Made by a program: the position numbers and the translations under genes. From Clostridia bacterium (lineage in GTDB: Bacteria; Bacillota; Peptococcia; DRI-13; UBA5745): a stretch of DNA of 56,500 nucleotides. Numbering within the stretch: the first letter of the stretch is position 1; each line of letters starts with the position of its first letter. The notes below the pieces were generated by a model. It saw nothing but the letters and a program-made list of their open reading frames with translations, made no database searches and was not told the DNA's origin. The DNA lies in NCBI GenBank assembly GCA_018436095.1, contig JAHDMJ010000037.1, forward strand, positions 1-56,500. Direction: 5' to 3'. Positions 17,309 to 26,351 of the stretch are shown piece after piece.

Positions 17309-18211
17309 ATGGACTATTGTATTACCACCGAGAACCTTACCAAGCGCTACGGGCAGGAAATTCCCGTAAACCATATCCATCTTGCCGTTCCGGCTGGGGC
17401 CGTATACGGTTTTCTTGGACCCAATGGCGCCGGAAAAACCACGACGATGAAGATGCTGCTGGGGCTTGTACATCCCACCGAAGGGAGTATCTCTGTATTG
17501 GGGCAGAACGTAAATGAGAAAAACCGTTTGTCCATCCTGCGGAAGGTTGGCTCCCTTATCGAATCGCCCAGCTATTACGGTCATCTTACAGCCCGGGAAA
17601 ACCTGGAGATTGTACGTTCACTGCGCAATCTGCCGAAGGGAGAGATCGATGAGGCACTGGACGCAGTACGATTGACCGGAACAGGCAATAAACAGGCGGC
17701 GAAGTTTTCTCTGGGTATGAAGCAGCGTCTTGGGATTGCCGCGGCATTGATGGGCCGGCCAAAGCTAATGATCCTGGATGAGCCCACCAACGGCCTTGAC
17801 CCCGCCGGGATACAGGAAATGAGAAAACTGATTAAATCCTTACCCGCCCAATACGGGATAACGGTGATGGTATCCAGCCATCTCCTGTCTGAGATTGACC
17901 AAATCGCTGATTATGTGGGTATTATCCGAAAAGGCGAACTGGTATTTCAAGATACACTTGCCGCCTTGCACGCCAAAAGCAATTGCCGCCTGGCGCTGCG
18001 CACCAGCAATAATGAGGGAGCCGCAGCACTTCTGCCAAAGGCAAAGCATGCGGAGGGCTGGCTTATACTGCCCCAGCTTACCGATGAAAAGGCCGCGGCG
18101 GCAAGCCTTTTGCTGGCACAAAAGGGCATCGGAATTGTGCGTATGGAAGTACGAGAAAAAAGCCTCGAAGACATCTTTCTGGAGATGACCGGAACGGAGG
18201 CTGCATTATGA
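17309..18211 (+). CDS. ABC transporter ATP-binding protein, BcrA/immunity type
   Basis: 300 residues. Walker A is GPNGAGKTT, the signature is FSLGMKQRLGIA and Walker B is LMILDEPTNGLDP, followed by the H-loop in VSSHLLSEID. The roughly 80-residue C-terminal extension ending in KSLEDIFLEMTG is typical of bacitracin and lantibiotic immunity exporters. The ATG at 17309 follows AGAAAGGAGACC. It overlaps the first permease by 4 bases. With two ABC-2-type permeases it forms an F-E-G-like exporter. No peptide synthesis genes are nearby, so self-immunity is not implied. Confidence 0.94.
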   Translation: MDYCITTENLTKRYGQEIPVNHIHLAVPAGAVYGFLGPNGAGKTTTMKMLLGLVHPTEGSISVLGQNVNEKNRLSILRKVGSLIESPSYYGHLTARENLEIVRSLRNLPKGEIDEALDAVRLTGTGNKQAAKFSLGMKQRLGIAAALMGRPKLMILDEPTNGLDPAGIQEMRKLIKSLPAQYGITVMVSSHLLSEIDQIADYVGIIRKGELVFQDTLAALHAKSNCRLALRTSNNEGAAALLPKAKHAEGWLILPQLTDEKAAAASLLLAQKGIGIVRMEVREKSLEDIFLEMTGTEAAL

Positions 18212-18966
18212 ACGCTATGAAGGCGCTGAAGCTTGAATTCTATAAGGCTCGCCGCAAGCGTTACTGGCTCATTGCAGCAGCTATTAGCGCAGTGCAAGCG
18301 CTGTGGCTGATCTGGGGTCTCAGAAACATGGATGCTTCCCAGCTTGCCCAAGGATATCTGCACAGCTTGTATCAGTTCGCCGTTTTGAATTCCATTGTGC
18401 TGCCCGTAATGACTGGGGTCCTTGTCTCCAGAATGTGTGACATCGAACACAAGGGCAGCGCTCTGAGAACATTGTTTACTATGCAGCCCTCCGGCAGTCT
18501 GTTTGACGCAAAATTTTTTTGTGCCGGCATCCACCTTGCGGCAGTGGTTGGGTTCCAGATTGCAACCATTTTGATGGTGGGGCAGATCAAAGGCTTTAGC
18601 ACCCCAAAACCGGCCGGGGCCCTGGTCTGGTATTTCGGCTCACAGCTATTATGCAGCCTGTTCCTGGCTCTATTTCTGCAAATACTGGCACTGCGGCATA
18701 TCAACCAGTTTATCCCGCTGTCTGCAGGACTCATCACAGGTTTTCTCGGTTTGATGGCGATGTTCTTCCCGGAAGGGGTCATGCGCCTGGTGCCCAGCGC
18801 TTATTACGGTCTGCTCTCCCCGGTGCATATGGACTGGAACCGGGCTGCCAGGACCGTGTCATACTACCAGGTCCCATTCCCGATTATGGACTGTATGCTG
18901 CTCACCGCCGCCCTGGTGATTTTATATTGGTTTGGCCGTAAACAGTTTATGAAAAGAGAGGTGTAA
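18208..18966 (+). CDS. ABC-2 type permease (first)
   Basis: 252 residues with about six membrane segments. A basic amphipathic start (ALKLEFYKARRKRYW) is followed by segments near 22-40, 60-78, 105-125, 145-165, 172-190 and 225-243. The pattern matches the EfiE/MutE/EpiE-like immunity permeases. The ATGA overlap with the ATPase gene indicates translational coupling. Confidence 0.88.
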   Translation: MNAMKALKLEFYKARRKRYWLIAAAISAVQALWLIWGLRNMDASQLAQGYLHSLYQFAVLNSIVLPVMTGVLVSRMCDIEHKGSALRTLFTMQPSGSLFDAKFFCAGIHLAAVVGFQIATILMVGQIKGFSTPKPAGALVWYFGSQLLCSLFLALFLQILALRHINQFIPLSAGLITGFLGLMAMFFPEGVMRLVPSAYYGLLSPVHMDWNRAARTVSYYQVPFPIMDCMLLTAALVILYWFGRKQFMKREV

Positions 18967-18969
18967 GCC

Positions 18970-19698
18970 ATGCTGTTCGCTGTCGTAAAAACGGAAATCC
19001 TTAAGCTGCGCCGGGCGCCGGTATGGATAGCCTTTTTCACCTTACCCCTGCTGGCCTCTGTTATGGGAACATTCAACTATCTTCAGAACATCAGTATTCT
19101 TACGAAAGAATGGCATAGCCTATGGACCCAGCACACCATTTTTTCCAGCTTCTTTTTTCTGCCCTCGCTGATTGGTGTGTTGAGCGCCTATCAATGGCGG
19201 CTGGAGCATCGGGAAAACAATTGGAACAGCCTGATGACCTTCCCGGTTTCAGTTCAGACAATCTTCACGGGGAAGCTCATCGTTTCATCAGGGCTGGTCA
19301 TTCTGACCCAGATGCTAACGGGCCTGCTCTTCATTGCCTGGGGAAAATATGCCGGATTACCGGGGACGGCGCCTGCCGAATTGCCCCACTGGCTTCTTCT
19401 TGGCGCCTTTGCGGGCATATCTATCGCATCGGTGCAATTGACCTTCTCCATGACCATTAAGAGCTTTGCCATCCCCGTGGGAATCGCACTGATGGGCGGC
19501 ATTATAGGACTTGCCATGGCAAGTTCGGGGCGGGGACTTTTCTTTCCCTATTCCTTGCTGGCCCTTGGAATGAACGCCAATGGCAGAGGATACCTAACCG
19601 CCCAAGATACCCTTCCATTTTTGGTTTCCTGCGCCGTTTTTACAGGATTGCCGGTATTATTCGCCGTGCATTGGCTGAAGAAGAAAGATGTCGCCTAA
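18970..19698 (+). CDS. ABC-2 type permease (second)
   Basis: 242 residues with about six membrane segments, related to the preceding permease in layout (KTEILKLRRAPVWIAF at the start). It begins three bases after the first permease stop, with AGAGAGGTG as ribosome site inside the end of that gene. It completes the exporter. Its stop directly abuts the stop of the convergent YolD-like gene with no terminator between them. Confidence 0.88.
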   Translation: MLFAVVKTEILKLRRAPVWIAFFTLPLLASVMGTFNYLQNISILTKEWHSLWTQHTIFSSFFFLPSLIGVLSAYQWRLEHRENNWNSLMTFPVSVQTIFTGKLIVSSGLVILTQMLTGLLFIAWGKYAGLPGTAPAELPHWLLLGAFAGISIASVQLTFSMTIKSFAIPVGIALMGGIIGLAMASSGRGLFFPYSLLALGMNANGRGYLTAQDTLPFLVSCAVFTGLPVLFAVHWLKKKDVA

Positions 19699-20115
19699 TC
19701 AAGTATCGAATATCTCTCCTTCTATGCTGATGATCTCATCTATAGGGATCATTTTGCCATCGCCCATAACGATAACCCGCTTATATTCGTCTACCCTTTT
19801 AACCACACCGGCGGCAGCAATATAGGCGCCGCCGGTCTTCTTCTCATCCGGCCGAAAATAGGTAACGGTGATTTCGGGGCGCTCGTCAAGGCGCTCCGCT
19901 ATCATTTGCAGCCTGTCTCTCAAAGCGTCCATCGTATACTCGTCCAGTTCCTTTCTCTCATCCGTCAATCTTGCCGTTTCTTTGATGGCAGCATCATGGC
20001 CGGTTAGTGCGGCAAAAGGAGCAAACTGAGCGGCCCGGTCACTCACTGCCATTTGCGGATGCTTTGCAGAGACATGGCGAGGCAAACGGATAATGTCGTC
20101 ATATGCATTGGTCAA
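19699..20115 (-). CDS. YolD-like family protein
   Basis: 138 residues with the family marks: DDIIRLPRHVSAKHPQM at the start, AAQFAPFAALTGHDAAI in the middle and a beta-rich end (ITVTYFRPDEKKTGGAY). YolD-like proteins are regularly encoded beside Y-family polymerases in Firmicutes and are thought to support them. The gene overlaps the polymerase gene by 4 bases. Confidence 0.9.
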   Translation of the reverse strand: MTNAYDDIIRLPRHVSAKHPQMAVSDRAAQFAPFAALTGHDAAIKETARLTDERKELDEYTMDALRDRLQMIAERLDERPEITVTYFRPDEKKTGGAYIAAAGVVKRVDEYKRVIVMGDGKMIPIDEIISIEGEIFDT

Positions 20116-21638
20116 GCCTTATGCCCTCCAATCTGTTTGTTGCGGTCCACGGCAGTGGCTCCCTCTTCAAGATTCATACCCTTTAGAATCGCATTTTTAC
20201 CGTATTTCCTCTTTATATCCAGCATAGCCTGCTGCATCTTTTTTTCCCGGGCCAGCTGGGCTTCCTCGGCTTCCTTTTTCGCCTGCAAGGCCTCATAATC
20301 CGTAAAAAGATCAAGCTGCCGGGCGGCCGCCGTCTTTGGCAGGGTTTTCTCATCCAGCACATGATTGGCTGAGAGATTGATCCGCCTGACCAGCAGGCTA
20401 TTGTCCACAATCCGTTCAAACAGCTCTGTGACGGCCTTTACAATCAGCTTAGTAGAGGAAGTATGCCTGTCCAGGTTTATTGTGCCATGAGCCGCCTTTG
20501 GTACGCTGCGCCCATAGGAGTCGGTTGTTATCTCACCCCGATAGGACTTTCGCATTTCCTGGTTGGTCAGATTTTCAATATCGTAGCCGACGGTCATCAC
20601 CATTTGATCTGTTACAAGCTCCTTTTCAACCAAATCGAGCACCAGCAATTCGGTCATTTCTCGAACAACCAGCCTGGCCTTTTCATAGGGATAGGGACTA
20701 TGCAGCACCTGACCGGAACCTACGCTTTTTGTGGCCGGCTTATAGGCCTTTATGTCTGCAATAGTACAGGGCTCCCATCCCCAGGCGTGGTCAATAAGCA
20801 GCTCCGCATTGACGCCGAACAGCTTATACAACAAATCCTCATTGTGATAATTGTGAGGCTTGCCGGTTGAGCAACGGGCGATATCGCCCATGGTGAAGAG
20901 TCCATGCTCCTCCAGCTTTTTGGCATAGCCTTTGCCAACACGCCAAAAATCCGTAAGGGGCCGGTGGGACCACAACAACCGGCGATAGCTCATCTCATCC
21001 AGCTGGGCAATTCTCATCCCATTCTTGTCGGGCTTTATGTGCTTTGCCCCAATATCCATGGCAATTTTGGCCAGATACAAATTCGTGCCAATCCCCGCCG
21101 TGGCTGTGATGCCTGTTGTTTCCAAAACGTCCAGAATCATTTTCATGGCAAGCTCACGGGCCGAGCATTTATATATGCTCAGATAATGAGTGGCGTCGAT
21201 AAACACTTCATCGATGGAGTAAACATGAATGTCTTCGGGAGCAATGTATTTTAGATAGACATTATAAATCCTCGTGCTGTACTCGATGTAATGGGCCATT
21301 CGCGGCGGAGCAATAATGTAGTCCAAGGCAAGCTGCGGCGAAGATTTCAATTCCCCGTCATTGGCAGAGGCCCCGGAGAATTTCCTCCCCGGCGCCTCCC
21401 GCAGCCGTGCTCCATTGACTTCTCTTACCCGCTGCACCACCTCAAAGAGCCTTGCTCTGCCCGGAATACCGTATGCTTTCAGGGAGGGGGAAACGGCCAG
21501 GCAAATCGTCTTTTCGGTACGGCCTGGGTCGGCGACAACAAGGTTAGTCGTCATCGGGTCAAGCTTTCGTTCGATGCATTCAACGGAAGCATAAAATGAC
21601 TTCAGGTCAATTGACATATAGACTTTGTTTGCACTCAT
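20112..21638 (-). CDS. Y-family DNA polymerase (UvrX/ImpB-type)
   Basis: 508 residues. Catalytic motifs are YMSIDLKSFYASVEC near the start and VYSIDEVFIDATHY near 150. The thumb and little-finger regions follow, with a charged C-terminal tail (AQLAREKKMQQAMLDIKRKY). It should act in translesion synthesis after DNA damage. The ATG at 21638 is chosen because AAGGAGGTGG precedes it at 7 bases; the longer frame to 21689 has no such site. No LexA box was recognised upstream. The 21639-22002 gap holds no gene, only the XRE terminator. Confidence 0.92.
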   Translation of the reverse strand: MSANKVYMSIDLKSFYASVECIERKLDPMTTNLVVADPGRTEKTICLAVSPSLKAYGIPGRARLFEVVQRVREVNGARLREAPGRKFSGASANDGELKSSPQLALDYIIAPPRMAHYIEYSTRIYNVYLKYIAPEDIHVYSIDEVFIDATHYLSIYKCSARELAMKMILDVLETTGITATAGIGTNLYLAKIAMDIGAKHIKPDKNGMRIAQLDEMSYRRLLWSHRPLTDFWRVGKGYAKKLEEHGLFTMGDIARCSTGKPHNYHNEDLLYKLFGVNAELLIDHAWGWEPCTIADIKAYKPATKSVGSGQVLHSPYPYEKARLVVREMTELLVLDLVEKELVTDQMVMTVGYDIENLTNQEMRKSYRGEITTDSYGRSVPKAAHGTINLDRHTSSTKLIVKAVTELFERIVDNSLLVRRINLSANHVLDEKTLPKTAAARQLDLFTDYEALQAKKEAEEAQLAREKKMQQAMLDIKRKYGKNAILKGMNLEEGATAVDRNKQIGGHKA

Positions 21639-21944
21639 TTCCCGCCACCTCCTTTTAGGCAATAGTTGTTTTACATAAAGCAAGAACATTATATCTTATA
21701 TTTCTTAATCGGGTCTATTGGCTATTGTATAGCGATGCGTAAAACCTCTTTTCTCTAACAAGATTTATGCATACCCGTTTCAATAATATCCCCTTAACCA
21801 CTAAAATCAAGTCGGCGTTTTTATGGCAAACATCTATGAGCAATCACAAAACTTGTTTCTCCTCTCTTTTTACGGGCCAAAGGCCCTCTGCCGTCTCACC
21901 ACCTGGAAAATTGAGCAGTTCGGGCAAGTTCAGGGCCGGACCCA

Positions 21945-21993
21945 TAAAAAGATACTGCCTCAAAGTTGAAAAACTAATTTGAGGCAGTATCTT
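21945..21993 (-). terminator. Terminator of the XRE regulator gene
   Basis: A perfect 16-base stem (AAGATACTGCCTCAAA and its complement at 21978-21993) is followed on the minus strand by five T. It lies 10 bases past the regulator stop. Confidence 0.85.
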
Positions 21994-22002
21994 CATTTGA
22001 TT

Positions 22003-22455
22003 CTACGCTTTCCTCTTTTTCCAAACAGACGCCAGAATGTCTTTCAGCACAAGCAACGCGTTCATTTCGTCAAAGTCGTATTTCTTCTTCAAATCATCCA
22101 ATAACACGGTCAACCCCTCGGCATAGAAGCCGGTATCCACTTTCTCCTGATAGGTAGTAAGTATCGGATATTTCTTCCCCCAGGCCTTCGTCCAATCCAC
22201 CTTGTTTTGGACTTCTTCACTTGTCTTATCAATCACCTCTTGAATCTCCTGCACATCCAGGTCAAAATCAATCAGTTCGTCTAAGGATAAGTGATATAAA
22301 AGAGCAAGCTTTTTGGATTGCCGTATGTCGGGGAGCGTTTCACCCAGCTCCCATTTCGAGATTGTCTGTCTGCTGACCCCTAATTTCTCCGCAACTTCCT
22401 CCTGGGACAGCCCGCTTTTCTTTCGGGCATTGAATAAACCGCTGCCTAATTCCAT
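22003..22455 (-). CDS. XRE family transcriptional regulator
   Basis: 150 residues. The N-terminal helix-turn-helix is LFNARKKSGLSQEEVAEKLG followed by VSRQTISKWELG. The C-terminal 80 residues are helical, acidic and of unknown function. The ATG at 22455 follows AAAGGAGGTGCCGC; the longer frame to 22515 lacks a ribosome site. It diverges from a second XRE gene with palindromic sequences between them, suggesting cross- or autoregulation. Confidence 0.88.
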   Translation of the reverse strand: MELGSGLFNARKKSGLSQEEVAEKLGVSRQTISKWELGETLPDIRQSKKLALLYHLSLDELIDFDLDVQEIQEVIDKTSEEVQNKVDWTKAWGKKYPILTTYQEKVDTGFYAEGLTVLLDDLKKKYDFDEMNALLVLKDILASVWKKRKA

Positions 22456-22572
22456 TTGCGGCACCTCCTTTGCGCTAATGAAAGTATAGCCTTTTGGCAG
22501 ATATAACGCCACCAATTAAAGCCGGCAATTATGTTAGCTTTATTGGCATTTATTTGTTTTGAAATGTTCCAT

Positions 22573-22636
22573 GCAACCGTTGGTTGCGCAAATTCCAAGC
22601 CCAATTGGTTGCCAACAGTTCAAAACATGGTATCAT
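22573..22636 (+). promoter_or_regulatory. Promoter and palindromic operator between divergent XRE genes
   Basis: TTGCCA (22609-22614) and TATCAT (22631-22636) form a 16-base-spaced promoter for the plus-strand gene. GCAACC-GTT-GGTTGC (22573-22587) and CCAATTGG (22601-22608) are palindromes just upstream, suitable for binding of either XRE protein. Confidence 0.45.
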
Positions 22637-22668
22637 ATTTCCATCAAATATAAATAGGAGAAAATCTT

Positions 22669-23526
22669 ATGAGCTTAGGAATGACGATTCGCGACCTGCG
22701 AAGCAAAAGGAATATGTCACAGGCTGATCTGGCGGAAGCACTGGCAGTATCTCGTCAGTCGGTCTCAAAGTGGGAGACCGACAGTGCCGTTCCCGATCTG
22801 GATAAGCTTGTGACAATGAGTGAACTGTTTGATGTGACCCTTGATGTGCTCGTCAAGGGAAATCTTTCCGATACACCTGAAGAAAAGTCACAAGCCTACC
22901 CGGAGAAGTTGCCGGAAAGCAGCGCCAACAATAGAGCGCCTTACTGGATCCCCGGTGTAATTCTGTTATGTTTTGGTTTGCTCATCACACTATTTTTTCT
23001 CTTTTTAGGCGGCGGTTTGAGCGGTTTGCTCTTTGCCTTACCCTTCTTGCTGTGCGGTATCATCTGCCTAAATGTACGCCGGCGGGCAGGTCTTTGGTGC
23101 GCATGGACGTTCTATCTCTGCGTAGATCTCTACTTGCGTTATGCCACCGGGATCACCTGGCAAATTATATTTTCCACAATTGGTTTTCAACCGGAATGGA
23201 ACTATGTCCGGCTTGCCATAGGCTGGGTCCAATTCCTAACCGGAGTGGTCCTCATTTTCTTCACGTTACGCGCTTTTAACAGGGTAGAGCTACCCCAAAA
23301 TTTGGGGTTCCCACCTATCGCTGGCGGCTGGATACTGCTTGCCGTCCTCTCCTTTTTCCAGGGTTGGCTCATTGGCTATTTGCACAGTATGCCTTATGAA
23401 CAGGTAAAAGATGTCTGGTATTTTCTTATCCGCAGCTGTGGCGACTATCTGCGTCTGGCACTGCTGGCTGTGCTTTTGGTCTTGAGTCTGGCCTTTTTGC
23501 GCCGGAAATCGGAAAGGGCTCAATAG
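22669..23526 (+). CDS. XRE regulator with C-terminal membrane domain
   Basis: 285 residues. An N-terminal helix-turn-helix (RDLRSKRNMSQADLAEALA, VSRQSVSKWETD) is followed by a linker and about six hydrophobic segments from residue 97 onward. HTH proteins with a polytopic membrane tail are common in Firmicutes and are presumed to sense membrane or transport state. A weak ribosome site (AGGAGAAA) precedes the ATG. Confidence 0.88.
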   Translation: MSLGMTIRDLRSKRNMSQADLAEALAVSRQSVSKWETDSAVPDLDKLVTMSELFDVTLDVLVKGNLSDTPEEKSQAYPEKLPESSANNRAPYWIPGVILLCFGLLITLFFLFLGGGLSGLLFALPFLLCGIICLNVRRRAGLWCAWTFYLCVDLYLRYATGITWQIIFSTIGFQPEWNYVRLAIGWVQFLTGVVLIFFTLRAFNRVELPQNLGFPPIAGGWILLAVLSFFQGWLIGYLHSMPYEQVKDVWYFLIRSCGDYLRLALLAVLLVLSLAFLRRKSERAQ

Positions 23527-23571
23527 CAAGAGAGTTATCGACCATCAAACAGGAATTTTAGGAGGTATAAA

Positions 23572-23622
23572 ATGGAATACGCTGTTAATATAAAAGCAGC
23601 GAGCTATTCTGATAAACGATGA
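23572..23622 (+). pseudogene. Sixteen-codon ORF with strong ribosome site
   Basis: TTAGGAGGTATAAA precedes an ATG, but the frame stops after MEYAVNIKAASYSDKR. The excellent ribosome site followed by an early stop looks like the start of a deleted gene. A short functional peptide cannot be excluded. Confidence 0.25.
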
Positions 23623-23845
23623 GTCTTGCGCAGAATGCATATACTGGTTTAACAGCTATATTTCATAACAAAGGACGGCAAAAGATATAAAAGCCACTAT
23701 CTCGTATAAAATCGATTAGTTTTATAAGATAATTAATATGCTGTCAAAAATGATCCATCAGATTTTTCTCCGCTGATGAAATATATAAATAAACCACTTG
23801 TTACAATGGCTGGGTGCTAGGTTCATTATGCTAGGAGGTTCTTCG

Positions 23846-24036
23846 ATGCCTAAAAATATAAAAAAGTGGTTGCTGGTTATTGTTATCCTTTATTTTGCTG
23901 TTTAATTGCCCTTAAACTAGTAGTTAAAACTCAATTGGATAAGACTCCACGTAACTTTAATGATGCTGTTTTTCAGCAATACCTTCCAATAGATGAGATC
24001 ACTTCCAGGTATTGCCGGGCTCAAGCCCATAAATAA
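23846..24036 (+). pseudogene. Frameshifted small membrane-anchored protein gene
   Basis: After GCTAGGAGG an ATG opens MPKNIKKWLLVIVILYFAV and stops. The next frame continues sensibly (CLIALKLVVKTQLDK, FNDAVFQQYLPIDEITSRYC) to a stop at 24036, directly before a terminator. A one-base shift near 23900 would join them into a protein of about 62 residues with one N-terminal membrane segment. I do not recognise the family. Confidence 0.45.
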
Positions 24037-24038
24037 AA

Positions 24039-24069
24039 AGCGCTCCACCGAGGCGGAGCGCTTCATTTT
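24039..24069 (+). terminator. Terminator hairpin
   Basis: AGCGCTCC pairs with GGAGCGCT around an 8-base loop and CTTCATTTTG follows. It marks the end of the decayed small gene just upstream. Confidence 0.75.
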
Positions 24070-24253
24070 GTTCATTGGAGGCACTATAATAAGTCAGTCA
24101 GGTTTTTCTCTGCGATGAAATATATAGCATGCCCAATTGGATAAAACGGATACAATTCGCTATTCGTAAATATTTAGCACGCGAATGCTCTGCTATCCTG
24201 AGTAATTAGGGGCACTGACGACCGGGGGGGAGCGGCAGGCACGGCACGGACCC

Positions 24254-24478
24254 CCGTGCAAAAATTGCGGTTGTGTGCAGGTGCCGGCCGTCGCCTGTGC
24301 AATTTTTTCGTTTGTGTATGAATTGCAACTGCTGCCGAGGTCAATTTTGGCCATTTCCAGGCCAAACCTGTGCAGTTTTTTCGGTTGTGTGCGGATTTCT
24401 CCCTTGCCTTTTACACATAAACGCAAATTTTGCTCACCCAGCCACCGCCAATTGAACACAACCGCAATTTTTGCACAG
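24254..24478. repeat. Intergenic inverted-repeat element, type A copy 2
   Basis: About 225 bases homologous along their length to 14818-15042. The outer arms are CGTGCAAAAATTGCGGTTG and its inverted copy ending at 24479, with a second inner inverted pair. The 23527-24742 gap otherwise contains two gene remnants and a short direct repeat (TTTTTCTC-GC-GATGAAATATATA near 23763 and 24102). Confidence 0.75.
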
Positions 24479-24680
24479 GCGGGAGTCACTGCCTCACCGC
24501 CCGCTGCCTCACTGCCCCGCTGCCGCCACTGCAGTCATTGCCGCAGCAACCTCGTCAACGCAGCAACCCGTCAGCACCGTTGCTGTCCGGCAGACGTTCC
24601 ATGTCCCAGCGGCTTTTGACAACCGAATCGTGACATTGCGTATAAAATCAGCCCTTTTTCCAAATAAGCTGATAAAACCC

Positions 24681-24711
24681 TTGACTGTAAACAGACTTCA
24701 TAGTTTATGAT
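24681..24711 (+). promoter_or_regulatory. MerR-type promoter of the MerR-RDD gene
   Basis: TTGACT (24681-24686) and TATGAT (24706-24711) are 19 bases apart, the layout of MerR-controlled promoters. The first ATG of the long frame (24707) lies inside the -10 hexamer, so translation must begin further downstream. Confidence 0.7.
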
Positions 24712-24742
24712 AGAGTTAGCAAAAGGGAAAGGGGCGAGGAAA

Positions 24743-26191
24743 ATAAAGATAAACGAAATGGAAACCCGATCCGGAATGGAGCGGGCAAACATACGGTTTT
24801 ATGAGCGTGAGGGGTTAATCACACCTAAACGCCTGGATAATGGATACAGAGATTATTCGGAAGAGGATCTGCAAATTATACTGCGCATTAAATTGCTGCG
24901 GAGCCTTCATGTTTCGCTGGAGGAAATTAAAGGACTTAAAGACAAAAGCAGGGATTTGGCAGATATTCTTTCGCAGCAGATTATAAAACTTGACCAGGAA
25001 AAGCAGGATGCCGCTTATGCCCAGGACGTCTGCCGGGCGATGCAGGAAGACAGGGTTTCTTTCGAAAATCTCGATGCCAAAAAATATCTCGACGGCATCA
25101 ACCAAACAATAAAAGAAACAGGCAGCTCCTATTTTTCGGTCAATAGCGACAAAGTTCCCCAGGTATTTCACCCCTGGCGCCGGTTTTTTGCCAGAATGCT
25201 TGACTTCTCTATATACGGTATCCTTTGGTCGGCCATTCTTGCCTTTGCCTTTCATATAAATTTGACGGGCAGAGGCAATTGGGGAAACCTTCTCGATTCT
25301 TTCATGGCGGCTACAATAATGTTGTTCTTAGAGCCCCTTTGGCTTCATTTTTTCGCTACTACGCCGGGAAAAGCAATTTTGGGGCTTAGGATAGAAACCC
25401 CCGATGGCCCGAAGCTTTCCTATGGCAAGGGTTTCGCCCGGACCTGGGGCGTTATAAGCGCCGGTATGGGCTGCAATATCCCCATCCTCAATCTGATCCG
25501 GCTTTGGCAGAGCCACAAACGCTGCAGTGAGTATGAAGTGCAGCCTTGGGATGAAGCAATAGCCTATACCTTCAAAAATAGAAAATGGCAAGGTCTGTTA
25601 TATATCGGCGGCTATGCGGCCATATTCGCCGTTTTGCTTACGATAATATCGGCCCAGCATCTGCCGCCTAACCGGGGCGACTTGACTGTGGCGGAATTTG
25701 TTGAGAACTACAATTACTATGCTAATTATTTTGGCATTGATTATGGTAATGAATACTTGGACGAAAAGGGCCAATGGGCAGAAAAGAATTTTGACGGAAC
25801 ACCCTATACAACCTATATTGGAATCGGCCGCAGGGAAAAGCCCCGGTTTCATTTTGAACTGGAAAATGAATATGTGACAGGCGTTTCCTTTGGAGTCGAA
25901 CTCAAGAATGATACCGGCTTACTTGGTTCCTATGACTCGTCAATGACTTTGGTATCCTTGGCTTTTGCCGGCGCCCAGAATGAAATGGGGTTATTTTCTA
26001 AAATTCTCAAACGTATAGCAGCCCAAATCAATGATAACAGCTTTCGAAATTTCCATTTTACAGAGGCCGGCATCACCTTTACTTGTGATACCGAGTACTC
26101 CGGTTATATTAATACCCGAACCGGCATTTTGTTTCCGGAAGAAAACGCCGGAGAACGCTATTTCCGTTTAAATTTTTCGATGAATAAGTAA
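24743..26191 (+). CDS. MerR regulator fused to an RDD membrane domain
   Basis: About 482 residues. The N-terminus is a MerR winged helix (KINEMETRSGMERANIRFY and EREGLITPKR), followed by a dimerisation helix. The RDD domain follows from about residue 140 (FFARMLDFSIYGILW, TTPGKAILGLRIETPDG) with at least four membrane segments. The roughly 170-residue C-terminal extracytoplasmic domain is unrecognised. No ATG fits the start: 24707 lies in the promoter, and 24758 would cut off the first strand. An ATA at 24743 lies 8 bases after AAAGGGG and gives a normal MerR start. A membrane-bound autoregulated sensor is the best reading. Confidence 0.75.
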   Translation: MKINEMETRSGMERANIRFYEREGLITPKRLDNGYRDYSEEDLQIILRIKLLRSLHVSLEEIKGLKDKSRDLADILSQQIIKLDQEKQDAAYAQDVCRAMQEDRVSFENLDAKKYLDGINQTIKETGSSYFSVNSDKVPQVFHPWRRFFARMLDFSIYGILWSAILAFAFHINLTGRGNWGNLLDSFMAATIMLFLEPLWLHFFATTPGKAILGLRIETPDGPKLSYGKGFARTWGVISAGMGCNIPILNLIRLWQSHKRCSEYEVQPWDEAIAYTFKNRKWQGLLYIGGYAAIFAVLLTIISAQHLPPNRGDLTVAEFVENYNYYANYFGIDYGNEYLDEKGQWAEKNFDGTPYTTYIGIGRREKPRFHFELENEYVTGVSFGVELKNDTGLLGSYDSSMTLVSLAFAGAQNEMGLFSKILKRIAAQINDNSFRNFHFTEAGITFTCDTEYSGYINTRTGILFPEENAGERYFRLNFSMNK

Positions 26192-26231
26192 AGCTGATTT
26201 TACTTTTCGGAGTCGTTAAAGGAGGGGCAAA

Positions 26232-26351
26232 TTGGACTACATTGTTGATGTATACCATGGGTGCTGCCTGAAAAACCCTGAAATTTATATCGAAGACCAA
26301 TACATTGGAATGAATGGCTATAGGAGGTGGCAAATTGAAACAGCAATTTAA
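26232..26351 (+). CDS. Small ORF overlapping the next gene
   Basis: TTG at 26232 is preceded by AAGGAGGGGCAAA and opens 39 residues (MDYIVDVYHGCCLKNPEIYI and on). It ends 17 bases inside the following gene, whose own ribosome site has nearly the same form (AGGAGGTGGCAAA-TTG). It could be a real small protein or a translational coupling leader. No family is recognised. Confidence 0.4.
   Translation: MDYIVDVYHGCCLKNPEIYIEDQYIGMNGYRRWQIETAI

Noticed and set aside
17309-19698. A lantibiotic biosynthesis locus, suggested by the immunity-type exporter and two-component system.
   Set aside because: No precursor peptide, modification or protease genes lie within reach, so it is better seen as a resistance module.
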